This document shows, one piece after another, positions 9,068-17,792 of a stretch of DNA of 64,000 bases. Under the pieces are notes generated by a model. That model made no database searches. It was given only the letters and a program-made list of their open reading frames with translations, and had not been told where the DNA came from. Source of the stretch: Thermophagus sp052400625. Its GTDB lineage: Bacteria > Bacteroidota > Bacteroidia > Bacteroidales > Marinilabiliaceae. Location of the stretch: the NCBI GenBank assembly GCA_052400625.1, contig JBQTGH010000007.1; one strand, written 5' to 3'. A program made the translations under genes and the position numbers. The stretch's first letter is position 1; each line of letters starts with the position of its first letter.

Positions 9068-9090
9068 GTCCAATTGATGAATGTCCTGAT

Positions 9091-9813
9091 ATGGAAAAAG
9101 CACCTACCATCATTACCACATGGCCTTGGAGGACCGGCGATCGTTTCCGGGAGGTGATGAATCGTCATGGAATCTCTGTTTTGTCTTTTCCGATGATAGA
9201 GATACGTGATTTGTCCTTCCGGTTAAATCGTGGTTTGGAGGCGTATGATTGGGTTGTTTTTACCAGTAAAAATGGAATTCGCGCTTTTTTGAAGCAGCAT
9301 TCTTTTTCGAAAGCAAATAAAATAGCCGTACTGGGTTCGGGAACGGCCTCTGTTTTAAGAGATAATGGTTATGAGCCGGATTTTGAGGGTAGCGGACAGT
9401 CGGGCGTTCTATTTGCCCGGGAATTGAACGGCGTAATTGGTTCGGGGCAAAACATCCTTCTGGCCCTTGGTAATTTGGCGCCCAACCGGTTGAATGAGGC
9501 TTTGGAACCTAAAAACCGGGTAGAGCGGGTCGATGTATATGAAACACGAAAGCCCAATAATATTGATAAAGATATTTTGAAACGCGTTATGGCGGATAAT
9601 TACAGTTTAATTGCGGTAAGTAGTCCTTCCGGGATTAAAAACCTGGCAGCATTGACGAATGACAAGTTAACGCGTCCCTTGCGGGTGATAAGTATCGGTG
9701 AGACGACGTCGGATGCGGCCCGCCGGTTGGGAATAGAACCCCTGTCCACAGCACGGGAGCAGAGTTATGAGGGAATGGCCGTTTGTGCATTGCAAACCAT
9801 TAAAAATATGTAG
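9091..9813 (+). CDS. hemD: Uroporphyrinogen-III synthase
   Basis: A 240-residue protein that cyclises hydroxymethylbilane to uroporphyrinogen III with inversion of ring D. HemD sequences diverge strongly. This one shows the two-domain pattern and the typical stretches YDWVVFTSKNGIRAF, VLGSGTA, VYETRKPN, LIAVSSPSGIKNL and SIGETTSDAARRLG. It begins 23 nt after hemC, so the two are probably co-translated. Its TAG stop lies inside the first unit of a 28-bp hairpin repeat array. Confidence 0.93.
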   Translation: MEKAPTIITTWPWRTGDRFREVMNRHGISVLSFPMIEIRDLSFRLNRGLEAYDWVVFTSKNGIRAFLKQHSFSKANKIAVLGSGTASVLRDNGYEPDFEGSGQSGVLFARELNGVIGSGQNILLALGNLAPNRLNEALEPKNRVERVDVYETRKPNNIDKDILKRVMADNYSLIAVSSPSGIKNLAALTNDKLTRPLRVISIGETTSDAARRLGIEPLSTAREQSYEGMAVCALQTIKNM

Positions 9814-10029
9814 CGACGGATCACCATCCGTCGGTCCGTAGAGACGGATCACCATCCGTCAGTCAGTAGCGATGGATCACCATCCGTCAGTCCGTAGCGA
9901 AGGATAATCATCCGTCAGTCCGTAGCGAAGGATAATCATCCGTCAGTCCGTAGCGAAGGATAATCATCCGTCAGTCAGTAGAGACGGATAATCATCCGTC
10001 AGTCCGTAGAGACGGATCACCATCCGTCC
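9810..10029 (+). repeat. Eight 28-bp tandem units, each with a short hairpin, between hemD and hemB
   Basis: Eight head-to-tail units start GTAGCGACGG or GTAGAGACGG at 9810, 9838, 9866, 9894, 9922, 9950, 9978 and 10006. The conserved core GACGGAT-CACC-ATCCGTC is a 7-bp stem with a 4-nt loop. Units 3-6 have lost one or two pairs (GATGGAT, GAAGGAT). A remnant CCCATCCGTCA follows at about 10048. The first unit contains the hemD stop codon, so the array lies in the hemD-hemB mRNA. Confidence 0.92.
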
Positions 10030-10096
10030 AAAAAAAAATTAACCGGTACCCCATCCGTCACAAACAGAAACAACGATAATTTTTAAAATATAGGTT

Positions 10097-11071
10097 ATGA
10101 GTTTTCCAATCACACGTCTGAGACGTTTACGTAAATCCCCGGTTATTCGGAATATGGTTCGCGAAACCATCGTCAACCGGGATGATCTGATAATGCCCTA
10201 TTTCGTATGCCCGGGCGAGGGGGTACAAAATCCCATTCCCTCCATGCCGGGAAATTATCAGTGGTCCATCGATCTGCTGGTGAAGGAGATCAAAGATCTT
10301 TATAGCACGACGGGAATCGATAAAATATTGTTATTCGGCATTCCCGAAGAGAAAGATGAGGACGGCAGCGTGGCCTGCAGGCATGATGCCATCGTGCCTC
10401 GTGCTATTGAAGCTTTGAAGAAAGAGGTGCCGGAGGTGATGATTGTCGCCGATGTTTGTAACTGTGAATATACCACTCACGGCCATTGCGGAACAGTGGT
10501 CGATGGCGATGTCAACAACGATCTGACGTTGAAGACGCTGGCGGCACAGTCGGTGACGTTGGCACAGGCCGGCGCCGACATCATTGCGCCCAGCGACATG
10601 ATGGACGGTCGTGTGGGCGTCATCCGCAAAGCATTGGATGAAAATGGTTTTGAGAATACCCCCATCATGGCTTATTCGGCCAAGTATGCTTCTGCCTTTT
10701 ACGGGCCGTTCCGTGATGCAGCCGAAAGTGCACCCCAATTTGGAGACCGTTCGACCTATCAGATGGATCCTGCCAATTCGGATGAAGCATTGAGGGAAGT
10801 GGAGCAAGATATCATTGAAGGCGCCGATATGGTGATGGTGAAACCGGCCCTTAGTTATCTGGATGTGATCAACCGGGTGAAAGCAACCTTTAATATGCCG
10901 CTGGTGGCCTATAACGTGAGCGGTGAATTTTCCATGGTGAAAGCGGCTGCCCAAAACGGATGGATTGATGAGCAGCGCATCATCAGGGAAATTCTCACCT
11001 CCATCAAGCGAGCCGGTGCCGATGTGATCATTACTTATCATGCCAAAGAATTTATTTTGAACAATCAATAA
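10097..11071 (+). CDS. hemB: Porphobilinogen synthase (delta-aminolevulinate dehydratase)
   Basis: A 324-residue TIM-barrel enzyme joining two 5-aminolevulinates into porphobilinogen. The cysteine-type metal site is visible (C121, C123, C131 in VCNCEYTTHGHCG), pointing to a zinc-dependent enzyme. The two Schiff-base lysines are K196 (YSAKYASAFYGPFR) and K249 (VMVKPALSYLD). Length is typical. It lies between the hairpin repeat array and hemL in the heme block. Confidence 0.97.
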   Translation: MSFPITRLRRLRKSPVIRNMVRETIVNRDDLIMPYFVCPGEGVQNPIPSMPGNYQWSIDLLVKEIKDLYSTTGIDKILLFGIPEEKDEDGSVACRHDAIVPRAIEALKKEVPEVMIVADVCNCEYTTHGHCGTVVDGDVNNDLTLKTLAAQSVTLAQAGADIIAPSDMMDGRVGVIRKALDENGFENTPIMAYSAKYASAFYGPFRDAAESAPQFGDRSTYQMDPANSDEALREVEQDIIEGADMVMVKPALSYLDVINRVKATFNMPLVAYNVSGEFSMVKAAAQNGWIDEQRIIREILTSIKRAGADVIITYHAKEFILNNQ

Positions 11072-11101
11072 GTTCAAAATCGCTCAACAGATGAGTCAAA
11101 T

Positions 11102-11213
11102 TTTATTCTAATGAAACGGGCATGACTCTGCAGAATTGGCCCCAAAGGCAATCTCTAAACCGCGTCGTGCGCGTTCCATCAGACCAATGAATTAACCAAA
11201 TTATATATTGATG
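11102..11213 (+). repeat. Dispersed start-codon repeat, copy B (before hemL)
   Basis: The head ATGAAACGGGCATGA at 11111 pairs with GTCGTGCGCGTTCCAT at 11164-11179. The tail CCAATGAATTAACCAAATTA ends in TATATTGATGAAT, whose ATG (11211) starts hemL. The loop is diverged from other copies. Confidence 0.8.
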
Positions 11214-12500
11214 AATACGACCAAAAGCATAGAAGCCTATAAGAAGGCTTGTCAGTTGATGCCCGGGGGGGTTAATTCACCGGTTCGGGCGTTCAAAAGT
11301 GTGGGAGGGAATCCGGTATTTATCCAAAAAGGGAAAGGTGCCAGGGTTTGGGATATTGATGGCAACGAATATATCGACTTTGTGGCCTCATGGGGTCCTC
11401 TGATTCTGGGGCATGCCCGTGATGAGGTGGTGGCAGCCATTCAAAAAACAGCGATGGATGGTACCAGTTTCGGCGCACCCACCCTTCTGGAAAATGAGAT
11501 GGCTGAGATGATCACCCGGATGGTGCCTTCCGTTGAAAAGGTTCGGATGGTCAATTCGGGTACCGAGGCTACGATGAGTGCCTTACGTCTGGCACGTGGA
11601 TATACCCAACGAGATAAAGTGATCAAATTTGCCGGTTGTTTTCATGGCCATTCCGACAGCTTTTTGATACAGGCCGGCTCGGGTGCGATGACTTTTGGTC
11701 TTCCCGACAGCCCCGGTGTCACCAAAGCTGCCGCTCAAGATACATTGATTGCTTCTTATAATGATTTGACATCCGTAGAAAAACTGTTTGAAGAATATGA
11801 CGGACAAATTGCTGCAGTCATCGTGGAGCCGGTGCCCGGAAATATGGGTGTTATCCCGCCAAAACCGGGATTTCTGGAAGGATTAAGAGAGGTGACCCGG
11901 CGTTATGGTGCGCTTCTGATCTTTGATGAGGTGATTTCCGGTTTTCGTCTTTCACCGGGAGGAGCGCAGCAATACCTGGGTGTGACGCCCGACCTGACCA
12001 CTATGGGTAAGATCATCGGTGGCGGTCTTCCCGTAGGAGCCTTTGGCGGACGGGCTGACATTATGAACCATCTGGCGCCGGAAGGGGCCGTTTACCAAGC
12101 CGGGACTCTGTCTGGAAATCCTTTGGCCATGGCAGCCGGAAAAGCGGCACTGCAAATCCTGGAAAATAATCCGGATATCTATAAAACCATTGAGGCAAAA
12201 GCTGCTCGTCTGGAAGAAGGCTTAAGAAAGAATGTCGAAGCGTCCGGTATTCCTGCTGTGATAAACCGGTTGGGAGGAATGATGACCCTCTTTTTTACCG
12301 GCGAACGGGAAGTGACCAATTTTGAGCAGGCCGGGAAATCCGATACCGGCCGTTATGCCACTTATTTCAAAAGGATGCTTGAAAACGGGATCTATCTGGC
12401 CCCTTCGCAATTTGAGTGTACTTTTGTGTCTGAAGCCCACACCATGGATGATATTGACCGATTGATAGAAGTGTCGGGAAAAGTATTGAATCAGATGTAA
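11211..12500 (+). CDS. hemL: Glutamate-1-semialdehyde 2,1-aminomutase
   Basis: A 429-residue PLP enzyme (class III aminotransferase fold) that turns glutamate-1-semialdehyde into 5-aminolevulinate. VNSPVRAF, FVASWGPLILGH, NSGTEATM, the cofactor aspartate in LLIFDEVISGFR, and the PLP lysine K267 in TTMGKIIGGGLPVGAFGG are present. I chose the ATG at 11211, which is the conserved ATG of repeat copy B; the TTG just before it would add one residue. With hemA it completes the tRNA-dependent C5 route. Confidence 0.97.
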   Translation: MNTTKSIEAYKKACQLMPGGVNSPVRAFKSVGGNPVFIQKGKGARVWDIDGNEYIDFVASWGPLILGHARDEVVAAIQKTAMDGTSFGAPTLLENEMAEMITRMVPSVEKVRMVNSGTEATMSALRLARGYTQRDKVIKFAGCFHGHSDSFLIQAGSGAMTFGLPDSPGVTKAAAQDTLIASYNDLTSVEKLFEEYDGQIAAVIVEPVPGNMGVIPPKPGFLEGLREVTRRYGALLIFDEVISGFRLSPGGAQQYLGVTPDLTTMGKIIGGGLPVGAFGGRADIMNHLAPEGAVYQAGTLSGNPLAMAAGKAALQILENNPDIYKTIEAKAARLEEGLRKNVEASGIPAVINRLGGMMTLFFTGEREVTNFEQAGKSDTGRYATYFKRMLENGIYLAPSQFECTFVSEAHTMDDIDRLIEVSGKVLNQM

Positions 12501-12572
12501 GGCATTTGGCTGAACGAAGAGACGCCTCTCTGCCTTCCTCGATTGTTTTGGGAACCGGTGCATAAAATATAT

Positions 12573-12682
12573 TTGATACGAATGAAGCGAGCATGGCGAT
12601 GAAGGATTGTCACAAAAAACAAGTAAACCATTGTCATGCGAGTTCCATTTGGCCAATTGTTTAGAAAAAATTTATACGAATG
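12573..12682 (+). repeat. Dispersed start-codon repeat, copy C (before hemE)
   Basis: The head ATACGAATGAAGCGAGCATG begins at about 12577. Arms lie at 12582-12597 and 12633-12648 (GTCATGCGAGTTCCAT), with TTGTCACAAAAAAC in the loop. The tail GGCCAATTGTTTAGAAAAAA ends TTTATACGAATGAAT, whose ATG (12680) is the hemE start. Confidence 0.9.
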
Positions 12683-13711
12683 AATGACGCTCTTCTGATA
12701 AAAAAGTTGAAAGGGCACTCCACAGCCCGTCCGCCAGTGTGGTTTATGCGACAAGCAGGGCGAATATTGCCCAATTATCAACGGCTGAAAGAGAAGCATT
12801 CCTTTCAGGATTTGATGGGGGATCCTGAACTGGCTGCTCAGGTGACGTTGATGCCGATTTATGATTTGGGCGTGGATGCAGCTATTTTGTTTTCAGATAT
12901 ACTGGTAATTCCGGTCGCTTTGGGTATGGAGCTGTCCTTTACCGATCGGGGTCCTGTGTTTGAAAAACCATTATTTAAAACCGACCGTCCTTCGGAAGCC
13001 TTAATTCCGGATGCTGCAAAGCTGGACTATATTTATCGTAATATCAAAGCTATTATTGGTCATCGACCAGACCATACGCCTCTGATCGGTTTTTGCGGTG
13101 CCCCCTTGACAACCCTGTGCTATATGATTCAGGGGACTGCCAGAAATCCTAATTTTCCGGAGGCCGTCAAGTATCTTTATACCAATAAGGAGGATGCCCG
13201 AAGATTGATAGATGTCATCACAGAGATGTCGGTGGTTTATGCCCAAAATCAAATACGTGCCGGTGTCGATGTTTTTCAGTTGTTTGATACCCATGCCGGC
13301 CTGATTCCGGCAGAGTTGTATATGGAGCTGTTCTGGCCGGCGATTCACAAAATTTCCGAAGCGGTGCGTCAAACAGGCACTCCCTTTATATTTTTCCCCA
13401 AAGGACTGGGAACCGGCATTCGGTATATCACTCCCGATGTGGCAGATTTTGTGAGTATCGACTGGCAAATGCCCTTGCGGCATGCCCGTGAGTTGGTTCC
13501 CCATGAGGTGGGATTGCAGGGAAATATAGACCCTCGCCTTTTATATGCCTCCAAAGCGGAAATAGAAAAAACGCTGAAAGATTATATCCCCTTTTATCGT
13601 GAATTCCCCAATTTGATCATAAATCTGGGACATGGTTTCCTCCCCGATGTTCCGTATCAAAATGCAAAATGGGTGGTGGATTGGGTTAAGGGAGCCAACT
13701 GGTTAGGATGA
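12680..13711 (+). CDS. hemE: Uroporphyrinogen decarboxylase
   Basis: A 343-residue TIM-barrel enzyme that decarboxylates uroporphyrinogen III to coproporphyrinogen III. The substrate-binding N-terminal PPVWFMRQAGR, the DAAILFSDIL aspartate region, GFCGAPLTTLCYMI, the DTHAGLIP region and the C-terminal NLGHGF are all seen. It is the last heme gene of the block. Its 3' end overlaps the 3' end of the convergent GH130 gene by 9 bp. Confidence 0.97.
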   Translation: MNDALLIKKLKGHSTARPPVWFMRQAGRILPNYQRLKEKHSFQDLMGDPELAAQVTLMPIYDLGVDAAILFSDILVIPVALGMELSFTDRGPVFEKPLFKTDRPSEALIPDAAKLDYIYRNIKAIIGHRPDHTPLIGFCGAPLTTLCYMIQGTARNPNFPEAVKYLYTNKEDARRLIDVITEMSVVYAQNQIRAGVDVFQLFDTHAGLIPAELYMELFWPAIHKISEAVRQTGTPFIFFPKGLGTGIRYITPDVADFVSIDWQMPLRHARELVPHEVGLQGNIDPRLLYASKAEIEKTLKDYIPFYREFPNLIINLGHGFLPDVPYQNAKWVVDWVKGANWLG

Positions 13712-15169
13712 GGCTTTTAGTTCCTGAATAAGATCATTCAGGTTAACCGTCGCAAAGGATGAGGCATAGTCGCTCATGGCATAAGGAATGATCAATTCAC
13801 CGTTGTGGATATAAGAGCCACATGAATAGACGACATTGGGCACATAACCGGCTCTTTCGTTTTCGGAAGGGATAAGGAGCGGCTCTTTTAAGCGGGCAAT
13901 CACTTTGGTCGGATCCTTCAGGTCAAGGAGACTGGCGCCCAGGGAGTATTTTCTGACAGGTCCGACGCCATGAGTGATCAGCAGCCATCCGTGTTCGGTC
14001 TCTATAGGGGAACCCCCATTGCCAATTTGCATCAATTCCCAGGGATAAAGTGGTTCCTGAAGAATTTCCGCCTGGCTCCACATGCTCAAGTCATCGGAAT
14101 ACATTATGTAGTTGTTCACGCCGTCGATCCGTCCGATCATGGCATATTTGCCATTGATACGTCTGGGGAAAAGAGCCAGATTCTTGTCCTTGGCAAATTT
14201 CCCGTGGATGGGGAAAATTCTGAATCGGTAAAAATCTTTGGTGACCAAAAGCTTGGGGAGGATGGTGTAACCATCATAAGCGGTGTAGGTGGCATAATAG
14301 GTCACCGTTCCGTCGTCCTCGATAAACCGAACGAACCGGGCATCTTCAATGCCATTTTTTTCAAATTTTGACAATGGAAAGATGACACGTTCGGAGAGAT
14401 CGGTATCCAGAGAAAATCTGATTTCTGTATAGGATCCTGCCAACCATAAAATTTCCTGTAGTGCTTTTTGGGCTTCCAACGTCAGCTCCGGTTCTTCGGC
14501 TTCCAGATTCTGTGCGGCTTCCCGAACCTGATCATAATTGAATTCTTCGGGCAACTGGTTGGTCACTTTCTCGTAGAGATGAGGTTTCACCCCCATATCT
14601 TTTAGTCGGTTAATGAAAAGATCTTTGTTGTAGTGATAGCTTTTGACCAACTCGGCTTCATCAATCTGATTGCCTTCATTCTGTAGGTGAATGTCGTTGT
14701 TTTGATCGATGATGGCTCGGCGGAATATCAGCGATGAGATATGTCCTTCCCCGGTACCCCTTAAACTAATGATGACCCGGGTTTGTCCTTCTTCCAAGCC
14801 GCTTTGATCGGGGTCTTCCACGATGGAGGGATTGAAGAGAGCTGCCGATTCTATGGCATATTCCATGGTAAAGTAAGCGCCTATGAGGAGTTTCCGGTTC
14901 TCGGAAAGCATCGATTTGCCATTCAATCCGCTAACCAAATGTCTTACTTTGTTATAGTGTTTTTTAAAGAGAGTGGTGATACTACGGTGTCGCCGAGTAA
15001 ATTCACGAAGTATCTGATTCATGTTGACATTTACTTCCTGCTCGGGCATCTTCAGAATGTTCTGAATCACCTTGGTGGCACGTTGGTCGCCGTTGAAGAA
15101 AAAGCGGGCAATCACCCGGTTGTTGTTTGGGTAAATGATCGTCTTTTTGCGGACTACAGATAATTTCAT
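13703..15169 (-). CDS. GH130-family glycosidase/phosphorylase with long N-terminal region
   Basis: A 488-residue protein. Its second half (about 250-488) is a GH130-type five-bladed propeller, with the family signature NGIEDARFVRF holding the expected acidic residue, PRRINGKYAMIGR, the substrate-loop GNGGSPIETEHGWLLITHG, and YVPNVVYSCG near the end. GH130 enzymes are mostly phosphorylases or hydrolases of beta-mannosides. The N-terminal 200 residues are helical and resemble extensions seen in a GH130 subgroup. No signal peptide is seen, so it is cytoplasmic. The start codon lies in repeat copy D. A shorter GH130 protein occurs at 28948-29874. The glycoside specificity cannot be read from the sequence. 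Confidence 0.85.
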   Translation of the reverse strand: MKLSVVRKKTIIYPNNNRVIARFFFNGDQRATKVIQNILKMPEQEVNVNMNQILREFTRRHRSITTLFKKHYNKVRHLVSGLNGKSMLSENRKLLIGAYFTMEYAIESAALFNPSIVEDPDQSGLEEGQTRVIISLRGTGEGHISSLIFRRAIIDQNNDIHLQNEGNQIDEAELVKSYHYNKDLFINRLKDMGVKPHLYEKVTNQLPEEFNYDQVREAAQNLEAEEPELTLEAQKALQEILWLAGSYTEIRFSLDTDLSERVIFPLSKFEKNGIEDARFVRFIEDDGTVTYYATYTAYDGYTILPKLLVTKDFYRFRIFPIHGKFAKDKNLALFPRRINGKYAMIGRIDGVNNYIMYSDDLSMWSQAEILQEPLYPWELMQIGNGGSPIETEHGWLLITHGVGPVRKYSLGASLLDLKDPTKVIARLKEPLLIPSENERAGYVPNVVYSCGSYIHNGELIIPYAMSDYASSFATVNLNDLIQELKASS

Positions 15170-15236
15170 CAGTATAAAATTTATCTAAGTTATTGGCCGA
15201 ATGAAACTTGTCTCCATCGCGGGAGGCTCGCTTCAT
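15167..15236 (-). repeat. Dispersed start-codon repeat, copy D (short form)
   Basis: On the minus strand it reads ATGAAGCGAGCC (15236 downward), then a diverged short centre, ACAAGTTTCATTCGGCCAAT, and the tail ATAAATTTTATACTGATGAA. The tail ATG is the start codon of the GH130 gene. The loop is mostly deleted, so the copy is only 70 bp. The rest of 15237-15676 holds a promoter box and otherwise nothing I can support. Confidence 0.75.
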
Positions 15237-15421
15237 GAGAATAGTATTTCAATAGATCGTTGAATTTTTAGATTCTGAATGAGAGATTACTACTCAATAA
15301 TTGCAATTCGAAGCTTGTTAAAAACTTCATAATTATATGGTCGGGTGGTGGCTGGATGTATAAGCCCTTCGCCTCACCAAACCTCTCATTTCATTTTTCT
15401 TGAATCCAAAAATAATGCCTG

Positions 15422-15454
15422 CAAATTTATGAATTAATCGATCCATATAGCAAT
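15422..15454 (-). promoter_or_regulatory. Candidate promoter of the 488-residue GH130 gene
   Basis: On the minus strand a TTG is followed after 21 nt by TAAATTTG (15429-15422), an exact TAnnTTTG box. Transcription from here would give a leader of about 245 nt that includes repeat copy D, placing the repeat in the 5' untranslated RNA. Confidence 0.45.
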
Positions 15455-15676
15455 AATTGAGTAGGAATATTAAGGCGCTCTATCGAAAAATTGGCATTCC
15501 ATAACGTTTGTTTTGCGGAATAAAACCCGTTCCTTTTCAGCGCTTTTTGATAATTGTCTGTACCTTGTTCGGGCCATCGATTTTGTGGCAGGATAGATCT
15601 GAGAAACAACTTTGAGGTTGATTTCAAATGACGTGCCAAGGGATGGTCTGAAGCTTACCAAAAATTGTTATATTAG

Positions 15677-17560
15677 TTGAGACGAATCAGATTATACAGA
15701 ATTAACCCTAAAATACTTATTTCGCTGAGAACCATCATTCACATATTTTTGGTATTTCTTTTGGCCTTTGGGGGAACCGTGGCATTAGGTGCTCAGGAGA
15801 ATTCCGAAATAAGACGCATCCGTTTTAAGGGGAATCGGACATTCAGCAGGGGAGAATTACTGGAAAAGATAGACTTTTCCGGCACCTCCTGGGTGGGCAA
15901 AACTTTCTTTAAAAAAGACCCTTCGATCTACAGCTCCGAAGCCTGGGTTATGAATAAAGACCGGCTGGTGGCCCTTTATCAGAGGAATGGCTATATGCAC
16001 GTCAAGATAACTCCTGAAAAACTTAAGCAGGTTTCGGGGAAATATCGTGTTGATCTGACCATCGGAATCGAAGAGGGACCACCCGTCATCATTCGTGACG
16101 TTTCATTTAAAGCGGCAGGGAACCCGGAGTCGGATTCTCTGATTGGGTCTGCATCTCTTCAGTCGCTGAAACATAAACTGGAATCGGATGTTGGCAACAG
16201 GTTTATTGACAGCCAGGTGAAAAGAGATCAGGAGCGTATTGCAGAATGGTTTGGTTCCAGAGGTTATGCCTACGTAAATGTGACGCCTGAAATATCATTG
16301 TCCTCCGATACGCTAGAGGCCGGTATCACCTGGTTGATCGAGAAAGGACCGTTGTGCCGGTTCGGAGATATTACCATTGAGGGAAATAACCGCATCCCTC
16401 CGGACGCCATTCGAAAGCAAATCACCTTCAATAAGGGGGAGATTTACAATTCGGAAGCTGTATCACGATCGCAAAAGCAGGTTTACGGATTGGGCCTTTT
16501 TCGAATCGCCTCGTTCCAGGTAAGTCTTTCCGATCCTCCAACCGACACCTTATCCGTGAAAATTAGAACAGAAGAGGCACCTCGTCTATCCACCCGTGTG
16601 GGCGTAGGATACGGGCTGGAAGATCATTTTAGAACCTTTTTGGATGTGGGTTTCTTGAGCTTTCCGGGAAAGACCATGCGTACAAAATTTTATGCTAAAC
16701 ATTCGGGGTTGGAACCATATCGTTTCGAAGCCGTTCTGACTCAGCCATCCCTATTGGGACCCAATTCTTCAATTGAATTTAATCCATCGGTTCGGAGGAG
16801 GAAGGAAGAAGGTTTTCAATCTTTGCAATGGGGAGGTGATCTGTCGTTATACCATAACTTTGGTAGTCGATTAACGGGATCCGTATCCCTGTTTTATGAA
16901 CGAGTGGATATTGACATCACCTCTGATTTTGAACGATCGCTGGAGGAGATGGATTTGAGTACTTATTCCAAGAATGGAATTTCCGTTGGACTGATCTTTA
17001 ACAATTTCCAACCCAAGACAGAACCAACGCAAGGGTGGTCTTTGGCAGTGAATACCAAAGCGAATGGTATTATTTTCGATTCGCCGTATCCTTTTTTGAA
17101 ATATCTGGTTGAGGTGAAGCGTTTTCAGCCGGTAATGAATGGAGTGGTGCTGGCCCTTCGCCTCAAAAACGGGAGCATAATGCGGATGGGAGCGTCTGAG
17201 GCAACACCTGTGGAGGAGCGTTTCTTTGCCGGTGGCAGCCAGTCGGTTCGTGGTTGGGGCAGATATATGCTGGGACCGTTAGATGAAGATCAGATCCCTT
17301 TGGGTGGAAATTCGCTTGTTGAGGGGAGTATTGAACCACGCATTAAAGTAGTAGGTCCTTTTAGCCTTGTTTTCTTTACTGATTTCGGAAATGTATGGCG
17401 AAAGGAGAAGACCTTTAAGATCGGTGAAATTCATTGGGCGGTAGGTACCGGATTTCGTATTTCCACGCCTATAGGTCCGGTGGGATTGGATTTTGCCCGT
17501 CCTGTTTTTGATGATACCAGTCAGTGGCAAGTTCATCTGAATATCGGTCATTCGTTTTAA
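15677..17560 (+). CDS. Omp85-family outer membrane assembly protein (TamA-like)
   Basis: A 627-residue protein with a basic start and a hydrophobic signal (about 17-39, ending VALGAQ), then POTRA-type repeats (IRRIRFKGNRTFSRGELLEKI; VIIRDVSFKA; FGDITIEGNNRIPPDAIRKQI) up to about 300, then a C-terminal 16-strand barrel. The barrel carries the Omp85 surface loop motif VRGW (FAGGSQSVRGWGRYMLG) and an FDxxx-type end (FRISTPIGPVGLDFARP...GHSF). Omp85 proteins insert or translocate proteins and lipids at the outer membrane. The next gene is a TamB homologue, which argues for TamA rather than BamA. No ATG precedes the signal; a TTG is the only reasonable start. Confidence 0.88.
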   Translation: MRRIRLYRINPKILISLRTIIHIFLVFLLAFGGTVALGAQENSEIRRIRFKGNRTFSRGELLEKIDFSGTSWVGKTFFKKDPSIYSSEAWVMNKDRLVALYQRNGYMHVKITPEKLKQVSGKYRVDLTIGIEEGPPVIIRDVSFKAAGNPESDSLIGSASLQSLKHKLESDVGNRFIDSQVKRDQERIAEWFGSRGYAYVNVTPEISLSSDTLEAGITWLIEKGPLCRFGDITIEGNNRIPPDAIRKQITFNKGEIYNSEAVSRSQKQVYGLGLFRIASFQVSLSDPPTDTLSVKIRTEEAPRLSTRVGVGYGLEDHFRTFLDVGFLSFPGKTMRTKFYAKHSGLEPYRFEAVLTQPSLLGPNSSIEFNPSVRRRKEEGFQSLQWGGDLSLYHNFGSRLTGSVSLFYERVDIDITSDFERSLEEMDLSTYSKNGISVGLIFNNFQPKTEPTQGWSLAVNTKANGIIFDSPYPFLKYLVEVKRFQPVMNGVVLALRLKNGSIMRMGASEATPVEERFFAGGSQSVRGWGRYMLGPLDEDQIPLGGNSLVEGSIEPRIKVVGPFSLVFFTDFGNVWRKEKTFKIGEIHWAVGTGFRISTPIGPVGLDFARPVFDDTSQWQVHLNIGHSF

Positions 17561-17792
17561 TGACAGGACAACCGGAATTGAATATCTGAATAATTTAACG
17601 ATGCTATATATTGTTTTTTGTGTGATTGTTAGATGATTGTATAAAGAGATGTTGTGAAAAGATCATGGCAAGTGAAATGTTCACAGAAAGAGATGGCATA
17701 ACGGGTGTTCATGAAGTTTCTGTTAGGAAATTTTACAATTAATACAAACTGAATAGATTGTTTTTGAAGAATAATGGCAATACGTCCCGATT

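Noticed and set aside
15427..15639. 70-codon minus-strand frame upstream of the GH130 gene
   Set aside because: No domain, its end overlaps the TAAATTTG promoter box, and its composition looks random.
15677..17560. BamA rather than TamA
   Set aside because: Only about three POTRA-like units and a direct TamB neighbour fit TamA better; a BamA would usually be longer and lie near skp or uppS.
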